From assembly GCA_047495785.1 (NCBI GenBank), contig JBLDXI010000042.1, forward strand, positions 2,356,001 through 2,420,000: a DNA stretch of 64,000 nucleotides. Direction: 5' to 3'. A model generated the notes under the pieces. The model had not been told where the DNA came from. It saw nothing but the letters and a program-made list of their open reading frames with translations, and searched no databases. This stretch comes from Lepidodermella squamata (taxonomy: Eukaryota; Gastrotricha). Positions within the stretch are counted from its first letter, which is position 1; every line of letters begins with the position of its first letter. Of this stretch, positions 27,259 through 39,599 are shown in pieces. A program made the position numbers and the translations under genes.

Positions 27259-28072
27259 TTAAGATTCTCCATCCTCTTCTTCCTCCTCCGACCTGCAACA
27301 AAAACGAAGCATAAACGGATTGTATTGAAACAAATACTTACGAAGATGGCGGAAGGTCATAGTTTCGATTTTGAGGGCGCATTCCAGATGGCAACACTTT
27401 ATTTGGATTGTATGAAAGGCCTTCATCTTCTTCACTCTCCAAGGAAGGTAAGTCGGGCTGATCTTTCTTGTCCTTGGAAAAATTATCCAAGTACCGAGTC
27501 TGCACTTCTATAACCTCAGCAGCACTTTTGCAGGCTGAGTACGCTTCAAGAAGCTCGGCATTGAGCGTAAGAAACTGCTCGCCCCATTTAAAAGGACGAA
27601 GAACGATTTCCGCATCATTCTTCAAACCCACGATGGCTAATGCAGCAGCGAAAGCTTCGGCACAAGACAGCTTACACGGGCGCCCATAGTTTATAGGATT
27701 TGCAGCAACCAAGTAAGGAAGCAAGCGCTGAATGGGCGCTCGAAGGCGCCTTATGCTAGGCATGCTCTCAGGAATTTTCGCCCAGGAGCAATCAACTACG
27801 CCCAAACCATGCAGCTCTATTACATCCCGATCAATAGGGCAGATAGTAGAAGACGCTGTAGGAGATAGCACGACACCTTTGCAGGAGTCTCGAATGCGCA
27901 TTTCACGACACATTCCCATACGCACTAGTTTCCGACCACTGCACTTTTTTATATCACATTGACCCAGATCCCACATCGCCAAACGACAGCTTGGTTTGCT
28001 CAGCTCTTCTGATTCATCCTCCGGATCATGAGGCGGCCAGTGCACCGAAGATTCTTCAAATTCAGACGCCAT
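27259..28072 (-). CDS. TSR3: TSR3, 18S rRNA aminocarboxypropyltransferase (254 aa)
   Basis: Ribosome-biogenesis enzyme that uses SAM to add the aminocarboxypropyl group to the hypermodified pseudouridine of 18S rRNA. Exons (minus): 28072-27342 and 27292-27259; total 765 nt. Family hallmarks: WDLGQCDIKKCSGRKL near the N-terminus, then VVDCSWAKIPE, RLRAPIQRLLPYLVAANPIN, YGRPCKLSCAEAFAAAL and FKWGEQFLTLN. The acidic C-terminus continues into the short second exon (SEEEEEDGES). The ATG is 2 nt after an acceptor-like CTGCTTTAG. First gene of the apparent TSR3 - SGPL1 - HSPBAP1 series. Confidence 0.94.
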
Positions 28073-29260
28073 TTCTAAAGCAGAGTAAACAATTCACAGA
28101 TAAGTGAGAAACCTAGTAAATATAATTCACGTTTCACGCCTCAATCCCGCATGTCGAAGCTACAAAATAAGTATAAAACTTGATCGCAATAGTTGCCTAT
28201 TTTGAGGTGGACAGTGGACACAACACATTAGTTCACAAAACTAACATTCGATTCATCTGATCAAATCCTGCCTTCTCAAGTCTGGCCTTTCACATTTAAC
28301 CCACGCTCAAGCGCAAAAAACGAAGAAGCAGAGTTAATTCAACAAGATAAGAATAAAAAAGACGACGGTTTCGTGCTTCTTAACTAGTCTTAAGCAGAAA
28401 AGAAGTTGATAAAAATCGCACACCGCTTTAAACCGCATTAATTCTACCAGATAAGATAGTGGTAGTAAGGTATATTGTGGCCTAGCTTTAGCTACTGCAT
28501 CACAGACATGCACAACTAAACCTAAGCGCTCACTTACTCGCTTTAGCGTGACCTTTGAGCTGATGCAAAAATAGCGGGCAAATTTAAATTTTTTTAAATT
28601 ATTATGATGAGAATGGTTGAAAATTGAAACGTATATTGTTTGGGACGTTAGATGAGATTAAATGTGAAACAAAAGAATGTGGCAAAATAATTTTTGACGT
28701 TTTAGGCTCGGCGCAACTGGCTGGGACCTCCAATTGACCGCTGCGGGTGCCAAGAGAAACTCAAGTGCCTTGATTTCCTTTCTCACTTCCTGATTTATGC
28801 CGGTTTAATATTATGCGATAGGTTATAATAGGTGTGACCGATTTCGCTTTACAACATGCCCAATAGTAATTTTGATGTGTTCCGTCTTTGGTTTCACTTA
28901 GAAAAAAATCCGGAAGAGCTATCAAATCGCCTATGTAAACATATCAACTACTTTCATAGGCTTATTTACCTGGATTATAATGCCAATGCTTGAGAGTTGG
29001 AGTGCACAAAATGATTGGTGTTTTTTATGTGCTTATTTTTCCGAGTAATTAGCTCTCTCTTTAGATTAAGTGCCATGCTATTGTCCTCATATTTCACTAT
29101 TTAGATCTGATATACCCTCATTTCCTAGTGTATAGTCTTTATTTGAAGATGACTGATATCTACTACCTTCTTTGGTGTAATTTAATTATTTTAATATGTC
29201 TAGATAACGATTCTTTCTGTTTTAAATGTTTAATTTATCGAAACAACTTGGGTATGAGGT
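28073..29260. other. Divergent intergenic region, TSR3 and CASK
   Basis: 1.2 kb between divergent genes, probably holding both promoters. No coding exon, repeat or structured RNA is recognised. Confidence 0.4.
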
Positions 29261-32200
29261 ATGAATACGTGCCAGGAAGTTGAATTCGATCCGCTGGCCC
29301 AAGAGGGCCTAGGTGCCATGGAATCGACGGGCCAAGAAGAAGATGAAGTGCTATTTGACGACTTGTATGAGCTTCATGAAGTCGTGGGGAAGTGAGTTGA
29401 ACTGTTGATTGGTCCAATAAATAAACATCCGTTTTTTACTAGGGGTCCGTTCAGCGTTGTGCGTCGATGCGTTCACCGTCAAACAGGACGACAATTTGCA
29501 GTTAAAATTGTTGATGTGGCAAAGTTTGCTTCTAGTCCCGGATTATCTGTCGATGGTTTGTTGTCTTCAATTTACGTCACCTTATACTATCTAATTTCGT
29601 CTTACAGATTTGAAACGAGAGGCAATGATATGTCATATATTAAAGCATCCGCACATCGTGGAATTACTGGAGGCTTACAGTTCCGAAGGAATGTTATATC
29701 TTGTATTCGAATATATGGAAGGCGCTGACCTCTGCTTTGAAATTGTCAAAAGAGCAACTGCTGGATTTGTGTATAGCGAAGCTGTAGCTAGCCATTACAT
29801 GCGACAACTTTTACTTGCCGTTTCTTATTGCCACGACCAAGACGTGGTACATCGAGACATTAAACCTCACTGCGTTTTACTCTCTAATCGAGAAAACTCA
29901 GCTCCTATTAAACTCGGTGGCTTTGGGCTAGCCGTTCAGCTGCCACCCAATGGTGCTTTAGCGGGATCTGGAAGAGTCGGAACTCCGCATTTCATGGCTC
30001 CGGAAGTCGTCTTGAGGCGGCCGTATGGGAAGCCGGCTGATATGTGGTCTTGCGGTGTGTTACTGTATGTGTTGCTTGCTGGTCGTCTTCCATTTCACGG
30101 CACCCGTGACCGGCTTTTCGATCAAATCGTGGCAAGGCCACCGCGGCTTTCTTTTTCGTATCGCTCGTGGCAGCACGTATCAGACGCTGCGAAAGACCTA
30201 GTATCTCGCTTATTGGACTCCGATCAGTCGAGCCGTATCACGGCACGTGAGGCTCTTGATCACCCATGGGTCCGTGACCGCGGACGCATTCCTCGGTTAC
30301 ATTTATACGAGACCATCGAAGAAATGCGGCGGTTTAACGCGCGCCGAAAGCTGAAAGGCGCGATTTTAGCTGCTGTTTCTTCAGATCGGTGGGCAGCCCT
30401 TCCTCCGATACCTATCAACGTCTCCAGCCCCACGAACGAACAGTCAGATGATCCCAACGCTGTGCCCAATGACGACGAAGCTACTGCTTTAGGTAATTTA
30501 GTTGCATTTTTTATTGTTATTGTTATGATCATCGGTGAATCATACAGCTGTTGGAGCTATTCTTGATTCTTTGGAAGATACTCAGTATCTTGTCGATCCC
30601 ACCTCTGCTGATCAGCAACTCACGGAAGAACTGCTTAGTGACAATCAGCTCCATTCTCTGCTACAGGTTTGATGCATCGTTAACAAATATTTGTTTCGCA
30701 ACGTTGTTTTTCTGCAATAGCTTTACGATTCTATCGGCACTCGGCAGTTCTCAGCTCACAGAGCACCACCGCCGGAGTCTACATATCGTGCGAGAGAGGT
30801 ATGTTTTTTCGCAATGTTCGTTCTTACGCTGAGATTGCTCTCGCCCACATCGCTCGTCTAACGCATCCATCTATCATAATCCGAATTTGTTGCCAATATA
30901 TGTATGTACACATACGCCCTATGTAGATACACGCAATTATTTTACCGCACAATTTGTATATTTACTATGCATGCATCGCGACGTTGATAACGTAATGCTA
31001 GAGCTGTGGGCGCCCATGAATCCGCAGCCGTATCTATTCTACAACCATTACTACTACTACTACTACTGGAGAGAAATAAATAAATTGTCCCAGTACGTAG
31101 TCACTACAATGCAGTCGCAATTGAATATGCGTAGCGCTTCGCAGCTCCTTAAAATAGGCCACCTACCGACAACAGCGCTCGGCACGGTAATTTAATAACG
31201 AGTCATGAGATTTCGCTTCTCGTCACTGCCGATCTATATTCGATGCCCAATCGAAGAAATCTCGCTTTAGTGTGACAATGGGTAAGTTTTAGCTGATATT
31301 TACTGAGCCATTAACCTCTTGAAAGGCCGCTAAATTCTCGGCGATGACACCACAGTCTTAAGGCATAAGCTAAATCGCGTATGGCTGACTGCGCGTTTAG
31401 GCGATGCGAACTGTAGATATTTCTCGAGAGCTCTTCTTACTGGGCATCGCGTTTCATCGCGTGGTGTGCACGGGCGCGAACTGCAAACGATCGCGCCTTT
31501 TTTGCACCCCGACATCTATCGATCGGGCGCGCGTGCGCCTACAAATATGACTCTTCCGAATGAGCTGCTCACTCAAGTAATTATTACAGCTTTTGATATA
31601 CCGTAGCGCGTATGAAAACTAATAATAAGGTCAATTACCGTCTTTATTTCTCGTCTCATTATGCAGCGGATAAGTGATCTGATTCCTATTTACAAGTACG
31701 TACTCGAGCACTTTCGTTGCTTTTTAACCCCCCAGCAGCAGCCCTAATCGATTTCCCGTGAAACGGCCTAATTTTTTGTTATTGTAAATTACAGGTTTTG
31801 GAGCTACTAGTCGATTTGGTCGGGTCTTCCGCTGACGTCCATGAGTTGGTTACGATACTCACATCGCCGCACATTGTCGTACGTTTTTTTCCTTGTATTT
31901 TGCGCACATTTTACCGAGGCCGGAAGCTGATCGCTGGCTTTTGACTTGTGCGTGTGGCTATACTTGACAAGGCCGGTATAACTTTTAATGCCATTATTAT
32001 TGCGATGCGAAAGTTATTACTTATTCAAAAGCGCGCGTTTTTTTCATTCGCGGCAGCAGGTCGATGCGCGCGACGAAGGTTTAGAGGCTTTTAGACCAAA
32101 AGGCAGTCAATAAATAAGTAAAATGCATGTTCTCATTGATTGTGTGCATGCGCGCTTCTCGTGATCATTTTTATTTCCTAGATTTCTAGGGTGGATTGTT

Positions 32201-35200
32201 TTATTTTTGAATTTTCCTGCTGGTATTTTCATCGCTCGGCGTAAATTTGTGGCTTATTCCTGACTTTATGTGTTGCTGCTTCTCTACCGCCCATTATTTA
32301 GGTGGTAATTCTTTTTTTTATCCGCGGCGCGCGCGGAGTTTTCAAACACTGGTTAGTGACACCAGCGCCACTTTTCGGCCAGCGGCGCTCGCCTTGCCCG
32401 ACCAGGCAGTGGCGCTTAGTAGCATTGGTGGTAGTAGTAGTAGCAATAGTAGTAGTGAGCTATTTATCGACCGCTCTGGTGTTTGGGGGTATTTGAGGCG
32501 AAAACCGCGAATAGAAGCGACGGAAATCTATAAAATTCGCAAGCCGCAACGGCGCCATTTAATAATTCTATTCGCATACACGCCCAAATGTGTGTATATA
32601 AAGCGAGGGGAGCTGGAAGCGCGATGAGTCTGATGTTTCTACTTGTTGCGATGGTAGTATGAATTTTGGCAGTTGCTCGAGTTAGTTGCTAGTGTCTCTC
32701 GAGAGTCGTTTTATTCAATTTAATTCGAAAGCGCCACTACATGCGCGCGATCTCGGCGCCGGCGATCGGCCAACAACATAATGCACTAGTCGACTAGGGC
32801 GCCCCTTGGGGCGTTGCGATCAAGCGTAGTTATTGCAGCTATTAAATATGTGTTCGGCCGACGCGCAACGGCGAGCACAGCTGCGTTCTTTTTTTCGCGT
32901 TCTATCGGCGATGATTTGACGCTTCATTGATGATAATCGTAATCGCATGGTAATTTATTGAGATAGCGATCTGCGTTTTAAGCGATACACGACACGGATT
33001 AGTAGTTGACACTTCGATCAATCAATGAGAATGTCTCGCGGCTTATTTGCCATCCCGGCACGCACTGTTCATTGCTAGGAAAAAAAATACCAGCTCAGGT
33101 GCGCCGCCGCACTACTTGTCATCCGCGACCTGGAAGCGCGTTGATACCGCCTGCGATGAGACCCGATTCACGGCTTATATTCCGTTTTTTATCTAGGCCC
33201 TTATGCAAGCCTACGACATTGTGGCTCATGAAGTCTACGGGGTGAGTTCAATTTGACATTTCATCTTTTTTCATTAATTTTCAAAACCAGGGGTTTTATC
33301 TCCCATTAATCTTTATCTGCTATTTAAAGAATATTGATTTCAATGAAATTCCTGGAAAAAAACTATTTTTGCGTGGAATTTAATTAAATAGGCATCAAAT
33401 TTATTATTTTTATCTCGTTATATCCCCGTGATATGCCGGCAAAATTTGATTGATTTTTGGACTATTTTTTAAATTTATGACCTAAAGAAAATCTTGAATT
33501 GCGATAGTTTGAAGGAATTTTCCCTTTTATTTCATAAACTTTTTTCTTTTCAAAAAAAGAGCTCATCTGTCCTATTCGAGTTGGGTAGCATTATTTACAA
33601 AAATGTCCATGTTTAACGTGAATTTTCAGTTTGTTTTCCTGGACATGAGCGTAGTCTGGGTTGTTTTATCGATTGGGCCCAATTAAGTCGTCTGCGTAGG
33701 AATAAACATGTACGAAGCCGACGATTTCAAAACTTCGTTTTTTTCTACCAATTTTTAGGAAGATGCTGTTCGCGTAACTCCGCCGCCTATGCCAGGTGGT
33801 CTGCCCAACAATATGAATGGAAACAACGGAAATGGAACTGCAATGGGGCCGGGAAGTGGCCCGGGCTCGGACGACGGCTGCGTCGTGATAACCGGCGGCA
33901 TGGGTCCTGAGGGCCACATGAACGCCGATATGACGCCGAACAGCGGCATGATCGGGCCGGACGGCATGCCGTGCAGCCCTGGCGACGGCTCATCGATGAT
34001 GACTCGAATCCGGTTAGTTCAGTTTCAACGCAATACGGACGAGCCGATGGGTATCACCCTGAGGGTGACCGACGACGGCCGGTGCTACGTGGCGCGCATC
34101 ATGCACGGCGGCATGATTCATCGCCAGGGGACGCTCCACGTCGGCGACGAAATTCGCGAGATCAACGGCCTGGTCGTGCGGGGCCAGTCGGCCGATGCGC
34201 TGCAACGATTACTGCGAGAGGCCCGCGGGTCGGTCTACCTTAAAATTGTGCCCTCTTACCGGCCGCCGCCAGCCCAGTGCGACATCTACGTTAGGGCGCT
34301 TTTCGACTACGACCCGTCTGGTGACGAGTTGATACCCTGCCCACAGGCCGGTGTGCCATTTCACATCGGCGATATTCTTCAGGTAACATAGAAACGAATT
34401 TACGGCTTTGATAAATGTTTACTTGTTTGGTCATTCACTTTGCCAATAATTTCGGGCCTCGTTTCTCTAGCATTTATATTGCGATATAAATTACACTCGG
34501 AGAGTCCTCGATGAACGGAGAAGAAGGAAATGTTTGCAGTTTTAGCTATAAAGCACGCAAAGCAGAACGCAAAACGTTTACATTGCGCATATGTATATAG
34601 AAATAATAATAATAATAACCCGTCGATTTGCTTTCTAATAATCGCGCTTTGCTCAATCAATACGGAAAATAGCGCGATCGAGCGTACCACCGTGTTTGTT
34701 TTGACACACCTGGATCGGCGCAGGCAGTTCGATTTTTACGCGTTTTTTTCTTATGCACATCGGATATTTTTTTACTAGTCTAGTAAACACGGTGACACCA
34801 AATCAATATTCTAGAGCGTTTAGGGCGGACGATTCCGCCTCAATCTATAGTGCTTTATTAGAATCGAACATGGCGTTTTGAATCGATTTTTTCATCGAAA
34901 TTTTTCGACTTTTTAGGTGATATCGAAAGACGATCACAATTGGTGGCAAGCGCGGAAATGGTCGGCGCCACCTTCGATGCCGGCCGGGCTGGTGCCATCG
35001 CCCGAGCTGCAGGAGTGGCGCGTCGCTGTGGCGGCGATCGAACGGGCGCGGCGCGAACAGGTGAGCGTAACGGCGAACTGTTCGTGGCTGCCCGGTTCGG
35101 GCTCGTCGTCGAGTAAACGCAAAAAGCTGCGCGACAAGTACGTCGCGAAGCACAATGCCGTCTTCGACCAACTCGATGTTGTGACTTACGAGGAGGTGGT

Positions 35201-35958
35201 GCGGCTCGCCGTCTTCCGGCGGCGCACCCTCGTCCTGCTCGGTGCCCACGGCGTCGGTCGGCGGCACATTAAAAACACCCTCATCAGCCTGCACCCTGAA
35301 AAATTCGCCTACCCGATCCCGTGCACCACCCGGGCGCCGCGGCGGGGTGAAGAAAACGGCCGCAGCTACTACTTCGTATCCAGAGAGCAAATGCTAGCCG
35401 ATATTGGTAATTGATTATAAAAATATTCAAAAAATCCTCCTTAAATTTAATGAAATTATAAAATTAACATATTTTATTTTATCCCCTCAAAATTGATTTT
35501 CGATTAATTTTTTCTAGCTGCGAATGAATATCTGGAATATGGTACTCATGAAGACGCGTTATACGGCACAAAAATCGACACGATTAGGAAAATCCACGAA
35601 CGTCAGCTCATCGCAATATTGGACGTTGAACCGCAGGCGCTGAAAGTGCTGCGGACGGCTGAATTTGCGCCTTTCGTCGTCTTTATCGCCGCGCCCACCA
35701 ATCTGGCGCTACTCTCTGAAGTGCAAGACGGCAGTCTGGAAAGACTGGTCCGCGAATCGCAACTGCTCGAACAGGCCTATGGCCATTACTTCGATATGAA
35801 AATTGTCAACAACGATATTGGTAATTTTTTAGTAAATTAATTGAAATTAAATTAATTTTTTCCCCAATTTTTTAGATGAAACTATTCGAATTCTCGAAGC
35901 TGCCGTCGATGAAGTACAGTCGACTCCTCAATGGGTGCCAGTTTCTTGGGTCTATTAA
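29261..35958 (+). CDS. CASK: CASK / LIN-2 MAGUK scaffold (984 aa), 11 exons
   Basis: Synaptic and junctional scaffold. Exons: 29261-29391, 29443-29555, 29608-30492, 30548-30666, 30721-30798, 31795-31878, 33197-33241, 33759-34382, 34917-35406, 35518-35820, 35876-35958; total 2955 nt. Order: CaMK-like kinase (about 36-300), L27 region (about 380-470), PDZ (about 568-650, MGITL), SH3, HOOK, guanylate kinase and the terminal VPVSWVY. The kinase has HRDIKPHC with Cys for the usual Asn, and GFG for DFG, as in known CASK, whose kinase works without magnesium. A Gly/Met/Pro/Asn-rich insert of about 70 residues lies between L27 and PDZ. The N-terminal extension before the kinase is longer than in vertebrates if the first ATG is used; an in-frame ATG in exon 1 is an alternative. 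Confidence 0.95.
30799..31794 (+). other. CASK intron 5
   Basis: About 1 kb between the two L27-region exons. It has open frames on both strands but no supported exon or repeat. Confidence 0.5.
31879..33196 (+). other. CASK intron 6
   Basis: 1.3 kb with GC-rich and AT-rich patches and a short AGT/AGC-rich simple repeat near 32420-32460. No gene is recognised. The next exon encodes only 15 residues ([15 protein letters not shown]). Confidence 0.5.
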
Positions 35959-37446
35959 TTAATTTTATGCCTCAGATGTATTCTAAAAAATAATCGTTGA
36001 GGATTACCTAATTTTGAGCTGATTTTTGACCACTTTTGATGACAAAGAATTATAATAATATATGTTGAGATGGAAGGGAATAGCAGTGTGTAAAGTAGGA
36101 TAGCTTCATGTACAAGTCGATCATCTTCTTCCAGTCCCGTTTGTTATGCCATTTCCTTTGATCGATTATATGTGCTTAGACATTGAAAGCAGCCCGTTTT
36201 AGCCTGAAATTTCATCAGAGTGTGTTAAATTCTTCACTTTCATTTCTTCTTCTTTTTCCCTTGGAAAACGTGAGTTTTAACTTATTCCTGCCACTCGTAT
36301 TTCGTTCCTCAATTCTCCAGTCCGGCTTCGTTTTTTTGATACGTCGTCCGAGCATGCTTTCCCATCGTGATTTCTTTTTATAATTATTTTGATTGATTTT
36401 AATAATATAGAATGAGTTTTTTAAGCCTGTGCTGGAGCGATGATGATATAGATGACACGATTTTAGATATCACTCACATCTCACAACTCACTAGTCCACC
36501 TTGATAATCAGAATTTTTGCGAGTAATGAGTAAATTTAGTCACCTGTGTAGTTGCCAGAGTTGTAAATAATAGTATTTTGAAATCACTCGTTATGAAATG
36601 TATTTCCTCCTATTCCTGCTGTGCGAGCTGTCGCTTCCATTCGTCGTCTCAAAGCACTGAAATATCGCATTATAGGCGTTTTCTCTCTCTATCTCTCTCG
36701 CGTTCTTCAATTCCTTGAATCTATGCAGTTTTCGCCTTGAAAAACTCCGTTCTGTCTCTCGCTCTCGATATGTCTATACTACCATGAATATAGTTTATCA
36801 TTGTGTTTTTCACTTGTGCTATTTTTTCGGCTACTGTTGATTTGAAAGATGAATTCGAGCCGACTGAATTTTTGAATCGCAATCTTTGAACTTCTATGAC
36901 ATCATGGTTTATTTGGCCCTGTAATCTGTACGGTGTTTTTAGTTTGCGTTTCAAAATGATTATTATTTGCGAAAAGTAAAAATCGATTTCTTGGTATCAG
37001 ATGGCATTTTGGAGCATCGATTGCTTCGTTTCGAAACCGGTTTTATTGTAAATCTCTATCTCGCTCTTTTTTCTTCTTCTCTCTTGTTGAAATTTGGATC
37101 TGCGTCTCGACACAGAACTTTTGCAGGCTCATTTGTGTAAAAAAAACTACGATGGTGGTAACATTTTGTTGGGTTGCCACGACTCGTCCTTATCGCAGCT
37201 TGTTGCATACGTTCATGTTTTTGATTTTACGATTGTAATAACGATTCTTATTCGAAGCAAAACAAACAAAATTTTGCGTGTCTGTGTGTGAGAGTATTTA
37301 AATTATTACTATTGTCATTATATACTGCGCTCCGTATTGTTGTTATACCTTGAAATTCGGCAATTGTTCTCATTCAATCTTCAATCGATAATAACAACTA
37401 CAATTATGACATCTAAATTATAATAATTAAAGCGGGATGCAATAAA
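35959..37446 (+). other. Likely CASK 3' untranslated region and downstream
   Basis: T-rich sequence after the CASK stop with no coding signal. An AATAAA at 37441-37446 could end a long 3'UTR. That site lies within a block repeated at 41529-41918. Confidence 0.35.
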
Positions 37447-37650
37447 GAAGTCCCTATGAAACAAAACTTACGCCTTTTGCATGTTTTGCCTTGTCAAATG
37501 AGCAGAAAATCGATCCTGATCAGACATCGCTCCATATGCAACACCGAATATTCCAGAAATTAAGTTGGAATCTGGGCTATCTGAAGTCGATATTATGGCA
37601 GTTATAAACCGGAAAACTAAAACCATCAAACGTAGAATGAAAAGTGTATC
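37318..37650 (+). repeat. Duplicated segment, copy 1
   Basis: Direct repeat of 41529-41918. Both copies share a start at TTATATACTGCGCTCCG, a long near-identical run through the AATAAA, and an end near ACCATCAAAC...GTAGAATGA. Copy 2 has extra internal sequence. The block is about 4.2 kb from its partner and in the same orientation. Confidence 0.8.
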
Positions 37651-37970
37651 GGGACAGGTAAATACGGTAATGCTAAACCACAGATTACACTGATTAATAG
37701 GGGAAATGAAAATTAATAAATACGAAAATCAAATCGATCCTGCCTTCAAGGATACTCCTGGCTAAGATTAATTTCTCGTCACAGTGTGCGTCACAGTGTG
37801 AAAAACCTGTTGCAACTAGCCCTGCAAGCTGCCCGCCAAAGCCCTATGTAAAAGCCCGCCTAATGGACCTTTCTGCTGCCGATTTTATTGAAGGCGAGAA
37901 TATGATATGGTTGGAAAATAGAATTCGGAAGGGTTTGAAAAGAAGTTGCATAGCTTAATCGCCATTGATA

Positions 37971-38171
37971 CAGTCAACTTGGGGTGACTTTAGGAGTGGG
38001 GTCACTTTGACATGGCAAAATGGGGTGACTGTGGCCTACCAAAAATCGAAGATGGTAGGATAAAGAATGGGGTACTGTTGGATAACCCAAGGAAAGTCCA
38101 GTACATAAATGTACACAAATACAACCCATATTGGGTCATGAAATAACAGGTAAAGTCACCCCAGTTGACAG
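37971..38171. mobile_element. 201-bp MITE with TA target duplication
   Basis: Ends begin CAGTCAACTTGGGGTGACTT on the left and CTGTCAACTGGGGTGACTT on the right (reverse complement), flanked by TA on both sides (37969-37970 and 38172-38173). The size and TA duplication fit a Tc1/mariner-type non-autonomous element. Confidence 0.75.
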
Positions 38172-38273
38172 TATATTATGAGATTTTTCCAAGATTTCAT
38201 GATAGCTCTGCTGCTGTAATCAAATCAAAGAAAAAGTTTCGACTAGCGAAATAAAAAAAATTAAAAAAAAACG

Positions 38274-38279
38274 AAAAAA
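38274..38279 (-). terminator. Pol III-type T-run
   Basis: Six T on the minus strand directly after the RNA 3' part, followed by further T-runs toward 38255. Confidence 0.6.
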
Positions 38280-38572
38280 GATTTACGTGCTTCTGAACCG
38301 ATGGGCTGGCTAAGGCGCACATTCACAAGCACTGTCCCGGTACCGCTCACCACGCACATCGTTAGGCTGCTTCCGTTAGGACCTGACCTTTGACGTGTCA
38401 CTACGCAACCTGGGCAGCACGGCCTCCACCGCGCCGACCATGTTGATGGCGTACTTACACGGGGCGCTCGATCGACATGTGACATCCAGAGACAGGGCTC
38501 CCACCGGCCGGCCGTTCGGCAAGCCCGGCTCTCAAGTCGCTGAGTTACAGAAGCACGCCACTGCTTCCAGCC
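38274..38572 (-). ncRNA. RN7SL: Signal recognition particle RNA (7SL), about 300 nt
   Basis: Structural RNA of the signal recognition particle, which targets ribosomes to the ER. On the minus strand, from about 38572, the GC-rich transcript shows an Alu-domain-like 5' part (GTGGCGTGCTTCTGTAAC, then GACTTGAGAGCCGGGC). It then has the S domain: CGCCATCAACATGGT, a helix-6-like hairpin with a GGAG loop, CCAGGTTGCGTAGTGACAC, and the helix-8 signature CAGGTCCTAACGGAAGCAGC. CTTGTGAATGTGCGCC follows, like the 3' strand of helix 5. These match the order of human 7SL segments. A TATA box lies about 25-30 nt upstream and a T-run follows, as in Pol III genes. The surrounding DNA is AT-rich. The exact 5' end is inferred. 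Confidence 0.85.
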
Positions 38573-38594
38573 ATTAGCTCAGCTCGCGAGCTCG

Positions 38595-38603
38595 CTTTTA
38601 TAG
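38595..38603 (-). promoter_or_regulatory. TATA box of the SRP RNA gene
   Basis: CTATAAAAG on the minus strand sits about 25-30 nt before the inferred start of the RNA, the usual position for an upstream TATA element of invertebrate Pol III RNA genes. Confidence 0.65.
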
Positions 38604-38983
38604 TGCTCACACTTCTTTGTTCGCAGTGTTATTAACATTGGCTTTTATTAAAAACCCAAGGTAGCAACTTGAAGACACCAGGAGCCAGAAGAATGGTACC
38701 GTTTGATAGTCCAAGAACACGTCAGCTTGGATCTGCGCCATGTACGACAATGAGACACATTTCCGGACATGATATGACAGGAGAAGTGTGAAGCTATGGG
38801 GAAATGTATATTTTCGGTAGAACTTGGGCGATGGCTAAACGGAACCCTTGTAATCATGGATAGGAAATAGTGTATAGTGAATTCATTACCAAATTATTGA
38901 GTTCAGTCAAACATTCAGTACCAAACATCATTGAATTTCGTACCAAATTATTCTAATCAGTTCCAAATTCAAGTCCCAGCCTC
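38604..38983. other. Region between SRP RNA and telomere-like repeat
   Basis: No gene is recognised. A few repeated words such as GTACCAAATTATT occur near 38880-38960. Confidence 0.35.
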
Positions 38984-39023
38984 TAACCCTAACCTAACCC
39001 TAACCTAACCCTAACCCTAACCA
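38984..39023 (-). repeat. Interstitial telomere-like repeat
   Basis: Seven tandem units alternating CTAACCC and CTAACC (TTAGGG/TTAGG on the minus strand). It is short and internal, so an interstitial relic rather than a chromosome end. Confidence 0.85.
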
Positions 39024-39264
39024 CTTAAATAACCGAATTGTTACGTATTGAATTAAATTAAATCTGGTACCGCCGAAAGATTTTCGCTGTAATCAAAATG
39101 GAAATTGTAAGCCAGTTTCGGATTGCTTTTCCTACAAGCCATATCCAACGGTGCCACTCACAGAGTCATTATGTTGCCACTTTCCATTTTTGATAAAAGC
39201 CAGCACGTCGCCCCGTTTTACGGCACATCTATAATTCAAATAAGTACTGAATTTTTAGAGTTTT

Positions 39265-39299
<35 letters not shown>

Positions 39300-39599
39300 A
39301 ACGAACTCCCTATGTACCAAGCCTGATGGTGTTCATTTCCAGTTTTATCAACTGCTTGCATCTTGAATCGCAATATTTGCCGCAACAGGGGCATCGTATT
39401 ACTCAGCCATTACCGATTCTATTAAAGTTGACAGCAGTCTTACCAAATAACATTACATATTTGAGAAAACCGTTTTCACGCGTAGAAAAACTCCCGTTTA
39501 TTAGGAGAACATTTGCAACTCAGACGAAGTTTCAAAATTTTCCAACAACTCAATTTGACCAGTGCATTCATCAAACAAATACAGTAGCCATAAATCCAA
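39024..39599. other. Downstream of unknown gene; CT microsatellite
   Basis: Contains a CT-rich microsatellite (about 39265-39296). The plus-strand open frame at 39326-39634 has no supporting features and overlaps the end of the minus-strand gene. Confidence 0.4.

Noticed and set aside
32247-32627. 126-aa frame in a CASK intron
   Set aside because: It contains simple-repeat Ser-rich sequence and has no supported splice sites.
38261-38485. Coding exon on the minus strand in the GC-rich island
   Set aside because: The sequence is better explained as SRP RNA; the reading frame has no protein similarity.
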